In this document: positions 1 through 7,970 of the stretch, in pieces | Layout of the letters: each line of letters starts with the position of its first letter | Position numbering within the stretch: the first letter of the stretch is position 1 | Assembly: GCA_900545955.1 (NCBI GenBank) | Contig: URAU01000010.1 | Location: 1-64,000, forward strand | Direction of reading: 5' to 3' | DNA length: 64,000 nt | Origin: an uncultured Porphyromonadaceae bacterium | GTDB lineage: Bacteria; Bacteroidota; Bacteroidia; Bacteroidales; Muribaculaceae | Notes under the pieces: generated by a model | Told to the model about the DNA's origin: nothing | Databases searched by the model: none | What the model saw: the letters and a program-made list of their open reading frames with translations, nothing else | Translations under genes and position numbers: made by a program

Positions 1-45
1 CGCTAGCGTTCATCCTGAGCCAGGATCAAACTCTTCGTTGTTGGT
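1..45 (-). rRNA. 16S rRNA, 5' end only (cut by window start)
   Basis: Read on the minus strand, positions about 45 to 1 give the universal start of bacterial small-subunit rRNA, including the 27F primer site (AGAGTTTGATCCTGGCTCAG) followed by the Bacteroidota-type GATGAACGCTAGCG. Only this tip lies in the window; the rest of the rrn operon runs off the left edge. The exact mature 5' end (around 40-46) is estimated by analogy with Bacteroides 16S genes. Confidence 0.97.
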
Positions 46-362
46 ATCTTGTTTTCTTTATTTCTAAAGTTGGTCGGAAATCCAGGCGGCTGACCGCCGG
101 CCTGACTCGCCTACCCCACAGACAACCGCATCACGAAGCCGTCGTATCCTCCGGCCCTTCGCTCGAAGCCGTGCCCGCAGGCGCGGTCCGAAACGCTGCT
201 TGTTGTTTGGATGTTATATTTGGTAGAATTGACATAGGATTTTCGTCCTTGCCTGCGCGGCCTTCAGGCCCGCGGCTCGGACAAAAGCTCTTGTACTACT
301 CTTGTCTATTGTAAACCTTTCAATGTGCTCTTTCCGGGGCTCCTTTTCGGGAGCGGCGAAAA
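46..362 (-). other. rRNA operon leader
   Basis: This is the stretch between the proximal rrn promoter and the 16S 5' end on the minus strand. It contains no plausible gene. It is expected to hold the RNase III processing stem arms and antitermination signals of the precursor rRNA. Their partner sequences lie outside the window, so the structure cannot be verified here. Confidence 0.6.
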
Positions 363-368
363 ACGTTG

Positions 369-399
369 CAAAGTTAGAAACTTTTTCTGAATCCGCAAA
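369..399 (-). promoter_or_regulatory. rrn promoter P1 (proximal)
   Basis: On the minus strand TTTG (399-396) is followed after 19 bases by TAACTTTG (376-369). This matches the Bacteroidota primary-sigma consensus TTTG-N19-21-TAnnTTTG exactly. Transcription should start near 362 and read into 16S. Confidence 0.8.
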
Positions 400-527
400 A
401 TTTTTCGCGATATTTTTTTTCGCTTTCGCCGTTTCAGCTACTTCCAGGCGGGTTTCGTGCCTGATGGCGCAGCGCCCGCAGAAGCGCTCTGGCGGTGGCG
501 GGAACCTCCGTTCCCCGAAAGCGAGTG

Positions 528-559
528 CAAAGTTAGGCATTCCTATGGTTCCCTCCAAA
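528..559 (-). promoter_or_regulatory. rrn promoter P2 (distal)
   Basis: On the minus strand TTTG (559-556) is followed after 20 bases by TAACTTTG (535-528), another exact match to the Bacteroidota consensus. It shares the same -7 octamer as P1 and lies 159 bp upstream of it, so the rrn operon appears to have tandem promoters. Confidence 0.78.
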
Positions 560-1333
560 TTTTTCAAGAGAAATTTTCAAGAAAATATGTTATATAACAT
601 GTTTTCGAAGCCATATCAGCCGCCCTCCGATTTGACTGGCAGCCGCTTACAGCAGAAAGAAAATTTTTTGGCCGGAGCGCGAAAAAATTCGCTTGCGGCT
701 GGTAAACCCGGCGATGCTCGCCGGGAGCGGATAACCGCACCGCTACTTTCTACCTCGACAAACATCTACTTCCCGCTTCGATAACAGGAATGGGATATAG
801 GGAAAAGGAAGGGGAAATAAAAAGGAGTAAAATATAAATAGCCGAAGGAGATGGAGAAGAGATAGGAGATAAAAAAGTGAAGAAGCGAGAGGGAAGAAGG
901 AAAGCATCCAAATTATAACAAGGTCTCTATATTCTAGAGATGCTTATGCGAATCAGTCGAATATATATAAGTAAATGAGCGTAGAAATACTAGAAATTGA
1001 ATAATCTGCTGGATAAACATTCAAAATCGAGGCTAAATGACAGGCTAAAAATCGGAGACAACTGTTAACACAAGCTAATTTAATCTAAATATATGTTAAT
1101 TTGCCAAAGCGTAAGCAGGCGACTGATGGAATAAAAGGCTTTTGTGCCTATCTTTATCGGCGGAAACCGCCACAAGCAAATTATCACCTACCCCTTTAGC
1201 AAAGTGTTGCCCGAGATTATAATCGAATCCAAACGGAGCTAACGCAAAAACACAGCGACAGATACAGTTGAAAAAATTCCCGAAGGGCGGTCCGCAAGTC
1301 AACCATTATTTATTATCATTTAACCTTATTGAA
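560..1333. other. Non-coding region between rrn and a lipoprotein gene
   Basis: No convincing gene is seen on either strand. Short open frames at 302-784 and 1096-1302 have no recognisable protein features. From 785 to 907 the plus strand is almost purely A and G, an unusual purine tract. The rest is AT-rich. No promoter with both consensus boxes was found upstream of the gene that starts at 1334. Confidence 0.6.
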
Positions 1334-2553
1334 ATGAAGAAATTTTTTGTTTTACCGATTGCCGTCGCGCTGATGGGCGCAGGCTTCTGCTCGTGTAGCG
1401 ATGACGACAACGAAGAGATTGTAGAACCGGCCAAAGCCTACGCCATCGAAGCCGCTAATGACCTGACCGGGGGGTAATAGCTATTAATCCGACCAACGCC
1501 GAAGCCGGTGCGACCGTTACACTGACGGCCACTCCGGCCGATGGATTTGCATTTGTGGAATGGCATGTTGTAAGAGCCGACAACGGTGAGGCCGTTGCGG
1601 TAGCCGACCCCAAAGCCAACCCCACAACGCTGAAAATGCCGGAAGCAAGTATCAAAGTCAGTGCGAAATTCGACCTCGCCCAGGCTTCGGAGCACGGACT
1701 TGAAACCGTAAAAATCCCCGCAGGCACATTCACAATGGGCTCACCTGCTACGGAAGCAAAACGCATTAATGATGAAGTGCTTCACGAAGTAACCATCTCG
1801 AAGGACTTTTATATGAGCAAATATGAAGTGACCAACGCTCAGTTCTGCGAATTCCTCAACACCGTTGGCGTGGCTTGCAGTGAAACCGGCGAAGGCACCT
1901 ATGACTTCCAGCCGACCGGCTACTCGTCGGTAAGTTCGCGCAGAATATGCTTCGACAGCCGTAAATCGCCCTACGACGGGTCGAAATTCAATTTCGGCGT
2001 AAACTACGAAAACGGAAAATGGGTGCCTGTAGCAGGTTATGAGAACCATCCTGCCGTGTTCGTAACCTGGTTTGGTGCTGATGCATACTGCCAGTGGATT
2101 GGCGGCTCAATGCCCACCGAGGCTCAGTGGGAATACGCAGCCCGCGGCGGCCAGACCGAAAGCCTCCCCTATGGCATCGGCGACGGCAAAAACATGGTTC
2201 AGGGCATGGCCCAGTTCCTCTTCAGCGCTTACACCAAGGATGGCGTCTACACCGAGGATGAATCGATCTCCAACGCCCAATCGACCATCGAAATAGGTTC
2301 GTTTGAGCCCAACGGCTACGGTCTCTACGACATGCACGGTAACGCCTATGAATATTGCCTCGACGAATACAAAGCCTATCCCACCGATCCGGTTACCGAC
2401 TACGTTTGCCTTGACGGCAACGGCCGCGTAATTCTCCGCGGCGGCGGCTGGCTGAACGCGTCCAGCGAACTTCGCTCGGCATGCCGCTTCTACCAGCGTC
2501 CTAACGTAGCACTTGAAAACAACGGTTTCCGCGTGGTTTTCGCTGCTGAATAA
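1334..2553 (+). pseudogene. SUMF1/FGE-like surface lipoprotein, frameshifted at a G6 tract
   Basis: The gene starts with MKKFFVLPIAVALMG and a lipoprotein signal peptide with the lipid Cys at residue 21. The following SDDDNEE resembles the Bacteroidota surface-export signal. The frame hits a stop at 1475 just after six G (1469-1474). With one extra G the frame reads straight through GVIAINPTNAEAGATVTL, a bacterial-repeat-like segment, into the rest of the protein, giving about 406 residues. The main body (from about 1690) is a formylglycine-generating-enzyme-like C-type-lectin fold: GTFTMGSP, KYEVTNAQFCEFLN, PTEAQWEYAARGG, YGLYDMHGNAYEY and a final RGGGWLN...CRFYQRP...GFRVVF. The catalytic cysteines of true FGE are not apparent, so sulfatase maturation is unlikely. 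The break may be real decay, phase variation at the G tract, or a base-calling error. A terminator follows. Confidence 0.8.
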
Positions 2554-2580
2554 TACGACAACAAAAATCCAGCATATGTT

Positions 2581-2636
2581 CCGGCGGTGTGTCGACGTCA
2601 AAGCTACAGGCGAGACGGCACGCCGCCGGTTCTTTT
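2581..2636 (+). terminator. Probable intrinsic terminator after the FGE-like gene
   Basis: CCGGCGGTGTG at 2581 pairs (with G-U wobbles) with CACGCCGCCGG ending at 2629 and is followed by TTCTTTT. It sits 27 bp after the lipoprotein stop and just before the DUF1460 gene, so it would separate the two. Confidence 0.6.
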
Positions 2637-2652
2637 AAAAGAAACGCAGAAA

Positions 2653-3504
2653 ATGAGATTCATACCCTTATTAATTCTCTCCGCAGCATTTACGCTCCTC
2701 TCCCACTCTGCGCGTAGCGCGGAGGTGGAATTCCACAACGCTCAGACCGATACAATAACCATTAACCGGATTCTCGCCGACGAATATGCCACCGAGGATG
2801 CGGGAAATGTGGAGCGTATAGCCCGACTTTTCATCGGCAAGCCTTACGAAGCGGGGACGCTGGAAGGGGAAAGAGAGGCTGTAAGGGTTAATCTCGAGGC
2901 GTTCGACTGCACGACCTATGTAGAGACGGTGATTGCGCTGGCATACACAGCCGGGCAACACCGACGCACATGGCGCGACTTCACGGAGAATCTTGAACGT
3001 CTGCGCTATCGCAACGGCCGCGCCGCCGGCTACGCCTCGCGACTACACTACCCAAGCGAATGGGTTATCGACAATTATTCGCGCGGAAATCTGCGCGAGA
3101 TTACCAGTGAAATAGAGGGAGTTCGCCATAACGTAAAATCGCTCGACTTCATGAGCCGAAATGCGAAGCTGTATCCCGCTCTGGCCGATTCGGCAACGCT
3201 GGCGGCGGTGAAGGGCGCCGAAGCAGGTCTGAGCAACCACCGTTATCCCCTGCTGAAGGCACCGCAGGTGAAGGACAAAACGCTTGCTCCGACCGTGCAC
3301 AGCGGCGACGTAGTGCTGTTCACCACATCGAAAAGAGGTCTCGACGTGAGCCACATGGGATTTATTATCATGGAGGGAGGTAAGGCGATGTTGCTCCACG
3401 CCTCGCAGAAGCAGGGCAAGGTATGCATCGACAAGTTGCCGTTAGCCGAGTATGTGGCGCGGAACCGGAACGAGGGGATAAGGATTGTCCGATTAACGCC
3501 CTGA
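2653..3504 (+). CDS. DUF1460 family protein, NlpC/P60-fold amidase-like
   Basis: A 283-residue exported protein with a signal peptide (MRFIPLLILSAAFTLLSHSARSA). It has the DUF1460 signature around Cys86 (NLEAFDCTTYVET), which in this family is the nucleophile of a papain-like NlpC/P60 fold. His234 (DVSHMGFIIMEGG) is the likely second catalytic residue, followed by LLHASQKQGKV. Family members with known structure resemble cell-wall amidases, so a role in peptidoglycan cleavage in the periplasm is likely; the exact substrate is not readable from sequence. I chose the ATG at 2653 because an upstream ATG at 2587 lies inside the terminator hairpin and would put 22 residues before the signal peptide. 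It runs convergent to eno. Confidence 0.85.
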   Translation: MRFIPLLILSAAFTLLSHSARSAEVEFHNAQTDTITINRILADEYATEDAGNVERIARLFIGKPYEAGTLEGEREAVRVNLEAFDCTTYVETVIALAYTAGQHRRTWRDFTENLERLRYRNGRAAGYASRLHYPSEWVIDNYSRGNLREITSEIEGVRHNVKSLDFMSRNAKLYPALADSATLAAVKGAEAGLSNHRYPLLKAPQVKDKTLAPTVHSGDVVLFTTSKRGLDVSHMGFIIMEGGKAMLLHASQKQGKVCIDKLPLAEYVARNRNEGIRIVRLTP

Positions 3505-3515
3505 TTATGGGGGGC

Positions 3516-3535
3516 GGATGCACCAGGGTGCATCC
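3516..3535. terminator. Hairpin after the DUF1460 gene
   Basis: GGATGCAC (3516-3523) and GTGCATCC (3528-3535) form a perfect 8-bp stem with a CAGG loop, 11 bp after the DUF1460 stop. There is no long T run, so termination strength is uncertain. Confidence 0.45.
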
Positions 3536-3590
3536 CTACAATTTATTGGGCGGCAACCGATTCTGGTTGACAGAAACAAATATTATAACA

Positions 3591-3633
3591 TAAAAAAGCG
3601 ATGCGCCGGGTAGCCGACGCATCGCGATTTTTA
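3591..3633 (-). terminator. Intrinsic terminator of eno
   Basis: GCGATGCG (3598-3605) pairs with CGCATCGC (3618-3625). The stem is flanked by an A run on the left and ATTTTTA on the right, so it can work in both directions between the convergent eno and DUF1460 genes. The same GCGATGCG core recurs in the terminators at 31425 and 50159. Confidence 0.75.
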
Positions 3634-3653
3634 TAGGTGGAATTCCGAATGGA

Positions 3654-4946
3654 TTATTCGGGACGTTTGGTCTTTTTGCCATAACCGTAGACGGCAGCAG
3701 CGCCGAGCTCTTCCTCGATGCGGAGGAGCTGGTTGTACTTGGCCATACGGTCGGAGCGCGAAGCGGAACCGGTCTTGATCTGGCCGGCGTTGGTTGCAAC
3801 GGCGATGTCGGCGATGGTAGCGTCCTCGGTTTCGCCGGAACGGTGGGAGATAACGGCGGTGTAGCCATTGCGCTGTGCGAGCTCAACGGCGCGGAGAGTC
3901 TCGGTGAGCGAGCCAATCTGGTTGACCTTTACGAGGATGGAGTTGGCGCAGCCTTCTTCGATACCGCGCTTGAGGTATTTCACGTTGGTTACGAACAGGT
4001 CGTCGCCCACGAGCTGGCAGCGGCCGCCGATGAGGTCGGTGAGAATCTTCCAGCCTTCCCAGTCGTTTTCGGCCATGCCGTCTTCGATGGAGTCGATGGG
4101 GTATTTCTCAACGAGACCTTTGAGGAATTCAGCCTGCTCTTTGGAGGTGAGCTTGGGAGCGTCGGCACCCTGCTTCCAGGTGTAGTCGTAAACGCCGTCC
4201 TTGTAGAATTCGGAGGAAGCGCAGTCGAGACCGATGGTAACGTCCTTGCCGGGTACGTAGCCTGCGAGCTCGATGGCCTTGATGATAACCTGGAGGGCAT
4301 CTTCGGTGCCGTCGAGGTTGGGAGCGAATCCGCCTTCGTCGCCTACAGCAGTGGAGAGACCGCGCTCTTTGAGGACTTTCTTAAGGTTGTGGAATACCTC
4401 GGTGCCCATGCGGATGCCTTCGTGGAACGATGTAGCGCCGATAGGACGGATCATGAATTCCTGGAAGCAGATGGGAGCGTCGGAGTGAGCGCCGCCATTG
4501 ATGATGTTCATCATGGGAACGGGGAGCACGTAGGTGTTGCAGCCACCGATATATTTGTAGAGCGGGAGGTCGAGATAGTTGGCGGCAGCCTTTGCAACAG
4601 CGAGCGAAACGCCGAGGATGGCGTTGGCGCCGAGGTTGCTCTTGGTGTCGGTGCCGTCGAGGGCGAGCATCTTCTCGTCGATGGCGATCTGATCAAGGGC
4701 GCTCATGCCTTTGAGGGCTTCGGCGATGGGGCCATTTACGTTGGCAACGGCTTTGAGGACGCCTTTGCCCATGTAGCGGGATTTGTCGCCGTCGCGGAGC
4801 TCGAGAGCCTCGTTGACGCCGGTGGAGGCACCGGAGGGCACAGATGCGCGACCGAAAGCGCCGCTTTCCAGAACTACATCGACTTCGACGGTGGGATTGC
4901 CGCGCGAGTCGAGAACTTCACGACCGATAATTTTTTCAATTTTCAT
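3654..4946 (-). CDS. eno: Enolase
   Basis: Converts 2-phosphoglycerate to phosphoenolpyruvate in glycolysis and the reverse in gluconeogenesis; cytosolic. It is 430 residues, the normal bacterial length. Family motifs are intact: SGASTGVNEALELRD near the N terminus, MMNIINGGAHSDAPICFQEFM, the metal-binding SIEDGMAENDWEGW and QLVGDDLFVTN, the catalytic LVKVNQIGSLTET, and the signature ISHRSGETEDATIADIAV followed by GQIKTGSASRSDR. It lies downstream of the ribosomal cluster on the same strand but has its own -7 box and its own terminator, so it is probably a separate transcript. Confidence 0.98.
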   Translation of the reverse strand: MKIEKIIGREVLDSRGNPTVEVDVVLESGAFGRASVPSGASTGVNEALELRDGDKSRYMGKGVLKAVANVNGPIAEALKGMSALDQIAIDEKMLALDGTDTKSNLGANAILGVSLAVAKAAANYLDLPLYKYIGGCNTYVLPVPMMNIINGGAHSDAPICFQEFMIRPIGATSFHEGIRMGTEVFHNLKKVLKERGLSTAVGDEGGFAPNLDGTEDALQVIIKAIELAGYVPGKDVTIGLDCASSEFYKDGVYDYTWKQGADAPKLTSKEQAEFLKGLVEKYPIDSIEDGMAENDWEGWKILTDLIGGRCQLVGDDLFVTNVKYLKRGIEEGCANSILVKVNQIGSLTETLRAVELAQRNGYTAVISHRSGETEDATIADIAVATNAGQIKTGSASRSDRMAKYNQLLRIEEELGAAAVYGYGKKTKRPE

Positions 4947-5013
4947 AACTTAATGCTTTTAAAGCTTTTATTATAGTTTAGTTATTGAGTTACAGGGTTG
5001 GTTTTCACCGACG

Positions 5014-5021
5014 CAAAGATA
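5014..5021 (-). promoter_or_regulatory. Promoter -7 box of eno
   Basis: TATCTTTG on the minus strand (5021-5014) is a perfect TAnnTTTG box, giving a start near 5007 and a leader of about 60 bases before eno. No good -33 TTTG is present at the usual distance, so the call rests on the -7 element alone. Confidence 0.55.
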
Positions 5022-5149
5022 CAAAATTTTCTTTGAAATAGTGCGTATGGCGCGTATTATATGAATATAATATCTGTTAACGCTTCCGAAAGCACATTTT
5101 TACGGAGCAAGAACGGTGCCCAACGGCACTGAACTGGGCTGAAAAGTCG

Positions 5150-5197
5150 GGCATCCGCCCTGCGCTCTCCCTTGGGGGAAACGACGGGGCGGATGCC
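5150..5197 (-). terminator. Putative end of the spc/alpha operon (hairpin)
   Basis: GGCATCCGCCC (5150-5160) and GGGCGGATGCC (5187-5197) are perfect 11-base inverted arms, 25 bp downstream of the rplQ stop. On the minus strand the hairpin is followed by CGACTTTTCAG. The T stretch is short and the loop is 26 bases, so this is a moderate candidate for the 3' end of the ribosomal transcript. Confidence 0.5.
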
Positions 5198-5222
5198 TGA
5201 AAGGGTATGATGAAGTGCCGGA

Positions 5223-5720
5223 TTATTCGGCGCTTTCTGCTGCGGGAGCTTCTGCGGCCGGAGTTTCGGCTGCTGCGGGAGCCTCGGCTGCGGGGGCAGC
5301 GGCCTTGCGGCTGCGGCGTGTACGGGTGGTCTTCTTGGCTTCCTTGGTCTTGAGCATGTTTTCGTTGTAGTCAACGAGCTCGATGAAGCAGGTCTTGGCG
5401 TTGTCGCCAAGGCGGTTGCCGGTCTTGAGGATGCGGGTGTAACCACCGGGACGCTCGGCGATTTTCTGCGAGATTTCGCGGAAGAGCTCGGTCACGGCCT
5501 CCTTGTTCTGCAGGTAGGAGAAGACGAGGCGGCGGTTGGCCATGCTGTCGTTTTTGGCGCGGTTGATCAGCGGCTCGCAGTAAACGCGGAGAGCTTTTGC
5601 CTTAGCCAGGGTGGTGAAGATTCTCTTATGCATGATAAGAGAGATGGTCATGTTGGCGAGTAAGGCGTCGCGGTGAGCTTTCTTGCGCGAAAGGTGGTTG
5701 AAAGATTTATTGTGTCTCAT
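5223..5720 (-). CDS. rplQ: 50S ribosomal protein L17, with Ala/Pro/Glu-rich tail
   Basis: L17 binds 23S rRNA near the tunnel exit side of the large subunit. The conserved core MRHNKSFNHLSRKKAHRDALLANM and the segment FREISQKIAERPGGYTRILKT...RLGDNAKTCFIELVDYN are intact. At 165 residues it is longer than the usual 115-130 because the last 40 or so residues are a basic patch (TRTRRSRK) followed by repeated APAAE/ETPAAEAP units. Such low-complexity tails on L17 occur in Bacteroidota. It is the last gene of the cluster, 9 bp after rpoA. Confidence 0.97.
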   Translation of the reverse strand: MRHNKSFNHLSRKKAHRDALLANMTISLIMHKRIFTTLAKAKALRVYCEPLINRAKNDSMANRRLVFSYLQNKEAVTELFREISQKIAERPGGYTRILKTGNRLGDNAKTCFIELVDYNENMLKTKEAKKTTRTRRSRKAAAPAAEAPAAAETPAAEAPAAESAE

Positions 5721-5729
5721 CGGTGTTTT

Positions 5730-6722
5730 TTACTCTTTGTCTAATTTATACTTTGAAATATCCATTCCGAAGGAGAGGCCGAGGTTGGCCAGAAGGTCAT
5801 CGAGCTCGGTGAGGGACTTCTTGCCGAAGTTACGGAATTTCAGGAGGTCTGTCTTATTGAAAACGACCAGTTCGCCAAGGGTCTCGACTTCGGCGCTCTT
5901 GAGGCAGTTGAGTGCACGGACGGAGAGGTCCATGTCGACGAGCTTGGTTTTGAGGAGCTGTCGCATATGGAGGATTTCTTCGTCGAACTCTTCGGTGCCT
6001 TCGGCCTCGGTGGTCTCGATGGTGATTTTCTCGTCGGAGAAAAGCATGAGATGGTAGATGAGGATTTTGGCGGCCTCCTTGAGAGCTTCCTTGGGAAGGA
6101 TGGAACCGTTGGTGGTTATTTCAATAATCAGCTTTTCGTAGTCGGTCTTCTGGTCGACGCGGAAGTTTTCAACAGCGTACTTGACGTTTTTGATCGGGGT
6201 ATAGATGGAGTCGATAGCCAGGGTCTGGATGTCCTGGATGTCCATCTGGTTTTCGTCGGCGGGAACCCAGCCGCGACCCTTGTTGATGGTAACCTCGATG
6301 GTGAAACCTGCGTCGGGATCCAAATGACAAATGACTTCATCGGGGTTGAGAACCTCGAAGCCCGAGAGGGCTTTGCCAATGTCACCGGCCTTGAACACCT
6401 CCTGACCCGAAACGGTGATGGTAGCTTTTTCGGTATCAACGTCCTCGGTAGTCTGCTTGAGGTCGACCTTCTTGAGGTTGAGGATTATGTTGGTCACATC
6501 CTCTTTTACGCCGGGGATGGTATCAAATTCGTGTTTCACGCCGTCGATTTTAATCGCTGCGATGGCATAGCCTTCGAGCGAGGAAAGAAGTACGCGGCGC
6601 AAAGCGTTTCCGACAGTGATACCATAGCCGGGTTCCAAAGGCTTGAACTCAAACTTGCCGTAGAAGTTGTTAGCTTCTAACATCACGACCTTGTCGGGTT
6701 TCTGGAATGCTAAAATAGCCAT
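5730..6722 (-). CDS. rpoA: RNA polymerase alpha subunit
   Basis: The alpha subunit nucleates RNA polymerase assembly and its C-terminal domain contacts upstream DNA and activators. It is 330 residues. The N-terminal dimerisation domain carries EPGYGITVGNALRRVLLSSLEGYAI and is followed by an acidic linker near residues 235-245 (TEAEGTEEFDEEI). The helix-hairpin-helix C-terminal domain is present with VRALNCLKSAEVETLGELV and LLKFRNFGKKSLTELDDLL. It lies between rpsD and rplQ, the standard alpha-operon order. Confidence 0.98.
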   Translation of the reverse strand: MAILAFQKPDKVVMLEANNFYGKFEFKPLEPGYGITVGNALRRVLLSSLEGYAIAAIKIDGVKHEFDTIPGVKEDVTNIILNLKKVDLKQTTEDVDTEKATITVSGQEVFKAGDIGKALSGFEVLNPDEVICHLDPDAGFTIEVTINKGRGWVPADENQMDIQDIQTLAIDSIYTPIKNVKYAVENFRVDQKTDYEKLIIEITTNGSILPKEALKEAAKILIYHLMLFSDEKITIETTEAEGTEEFDEEILHMRQLLKTKLVDMDLSVRALNCLKSAEVETLGELVVFNKTDLLKFRNFGKKSLTELDDLLANLGLSFGMDISKYKLDKE

Positions 6723-6742
6723 GGATCTTGAATTAAATTTTA

Positions 6743-7348
6743 TTATTTAGAATACAACTCGACGATAAGCTGCTCCTTGATATTTTCGGGGATGTCCTCG
6801 CGGGTGGGAACGTGGAGGAGCTTGCCGCTCTTTGTGGCCTCGTCCCATTCGAGCCAGGGATATTTGCTGTGGTTGAAACCGGCGAGAGCGTCGGCGATAA
6901 CCTCGAGCGATTTGGACTTTTCGCGCACACCCACAACATCGCCGGGCTGAACGGCATATGAGGGGATGTTGACAACGGAGCCGTTGACGGTTACATGCTT
7001 ATGGAGCACGAGCTGACGGGCTGCTGCGCGGGTGGGAGCGATGCCCAGACGGTAAACCACGTTGTCGAGGCGGCCTTCGAGAAGCTGGAGAAGGATTTCA
7101 CCGGTGATACCCTTCATGGAAGAGGCTTTCTCGAAAAGGTTGCGGAACTGACGTTCGAGCACACCGTAGGTGTATTTAGCCTTCTGCTTTTCGCGGAGCT
7201 GGGTGCCGTACTCCGAAGTTTTGCGGCGACGGTTCTGACCGTGCTGGCCCGGGGGGAAGTTTCTGCGGCTCAGAATCTTGTCTTCGCCGAAGATGGGTTC
7301 GCCGAATTTGCGTGCGATTTTGGTCTTGGGACCTGTATATCTAGCCAT
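6743..7348 (-). CDS. rpsD: 30S ribosomal protein S4
   Basis: S4 is a primary 16S rRNA-binding protein that starts 30S assembly and shapes decoding accuracy. It is 201 residues, normal length. MARYTGPKTKIARKFGEPIFG opens the protein and the S4 domain has RLDNVVYRLGIAPTRAAARQLVLHKHVTVNG. The N-terminal region lacks the CxxC zinc motif seen in some bacteria. A 196-bp GC-rich spacer separates it from the upstream rpsK, which is unusual for this operon. Confidence 0.98.
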   Translation of the reverse strand: MARYTGPKTKIARKFGEPIFGEDKILSRRNFPPGQHGQNRRRKTSEYGTQLREKQKAKYTYGVLERQFRNLFEKASSMKGITGEILLQLLEGRLDNVVYRLGIAPTRAAARQLVLHKHVTVNGSVVNIPSYAVQPGDVVGVREKSKSLEVIADALAGFNHSKYPWLEWDEATKSGKLLHVPTREDIPENIKEQLIVELYSK

Positions 7349-7508
7349 TGTTTCGTTCTAATGAAAAAAAATTGATGTTTTTTGTTGATTTCTGCCGTCG
7401 GAGTGGATGCCGGAGGCTTCGGACAAATTTAATCCCCATTAAATCAAGGTGAGGCCCGGGATGCGCCGGCGGAAATGGCGGCAGGTTATCTGAATAGAAA
7501 TTGCGAAG

Positions 7509-7540
7509 TTCGGGGCGCCCGGCGGAGCGGGTGCGCCGAA
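7509..7540 (-). other. Strong hairpin directly after rpsK
   Basis: TTCGGGGCGCCCG (7509-7521) pairs with CGGGTGCGCCGAA (7528-7540) around a 6-base loop with one mismatch and one G-U pair. On the minus strand it begins 4 bases after the rpsK stop. It lacks a U run, so it may be a processing or 3'-end-protection element, or an attenuator, rather than a classical terminator. Confidence 0.6.
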
Positions 7541-7544
7541 TCGA

Positions 7545-7934
7545 TCAGACGCGACGGCGTTTGGGAGGACGGCAGCCGTTGTGGGGAAGCGGAGTAACGT
7601 CGATGATTTCGGTTACTTCGATGCCCATGCCATGGACGGTGCGGATAGCCGATTCACGGCCGTTGCCGGGACCTTTCACGTAGGCTTTCACCTTGCGGAG
7701 ACCGAGGTCGTAGGCGACCTTGCCGCAATCCTGCGCTGCCATCTGGGCTGCATAGGGGGTGTTTTTCTTAGAGCCACGGAAGCCCATCTTGCCTGCGCTC
7801 GACCAGGAGATTACCTGACCTTCGCTGTTGGCTAAGCATACAATGATATTGTTGAAGGAGGAGTGAACGTGAAGCTGGCCGGCGGCATCAACTTTAACGT
7901 TTCTCTTTTTAGCTGCGACTGTTTTCTTTGCCAT
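7545..7934 (-). CDS. rpsK: 30S ribosomal protein S11
   Basis: S11 forms part of the 30S platform near the mRNA exit and the anti-Shine-Dalgarno region. It is 129 residues with the family core GQLHVHSSFNNIIVCLANSEGQVISWSSAGKMGFRGSKK, KGPGNGRESAIR and the C-terminal NGCRPPKRRRV. It is the second gene after rpmJ-rpsM in the alpha operon. Confidence 0.98.
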   Translation of the reverse strand: MAKKTVAAKKRNVKVDAAGQLHVHSSFNNIIVCLANSEGQVISWSSAGKMGFRGSKKNTPYAAQMAAQDCGKVAYDLGLRKVKAYVKGPGNGRESAIRTVHGMGIEVTEIIDVTPLPHNGCRPPKRRRV

Positions 7935-7970
7935 AATGCTAAAGGATGTGTTAATGAGAGCCTACCGGAA

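Noticed and set aside
302..784. 160-residue open frame on the plus strand upstream of 16S
   Set aside because: It runs antisense through the rrn promoters and leader and has no protein features.
1096..1302. 68-residue open frame on the minus strand
   Set aside because: No recognisable domain, signal or promoter; composition looks non-coding.
1555..2553. FGE-like proteins as diversity-generating retroelement targets
   Set aside because: The fold is used by such targets, but no reverse transcriptase or template repeat is seen in the window and the C termini lack the expected runs of AAY codons.
3843..4976. Long plus-strand open frame antisense to eno
   Set aside because: Long antisense frames are expected opposite GC-rich genes with strong codon bias; enolase on the minus strand is certain.
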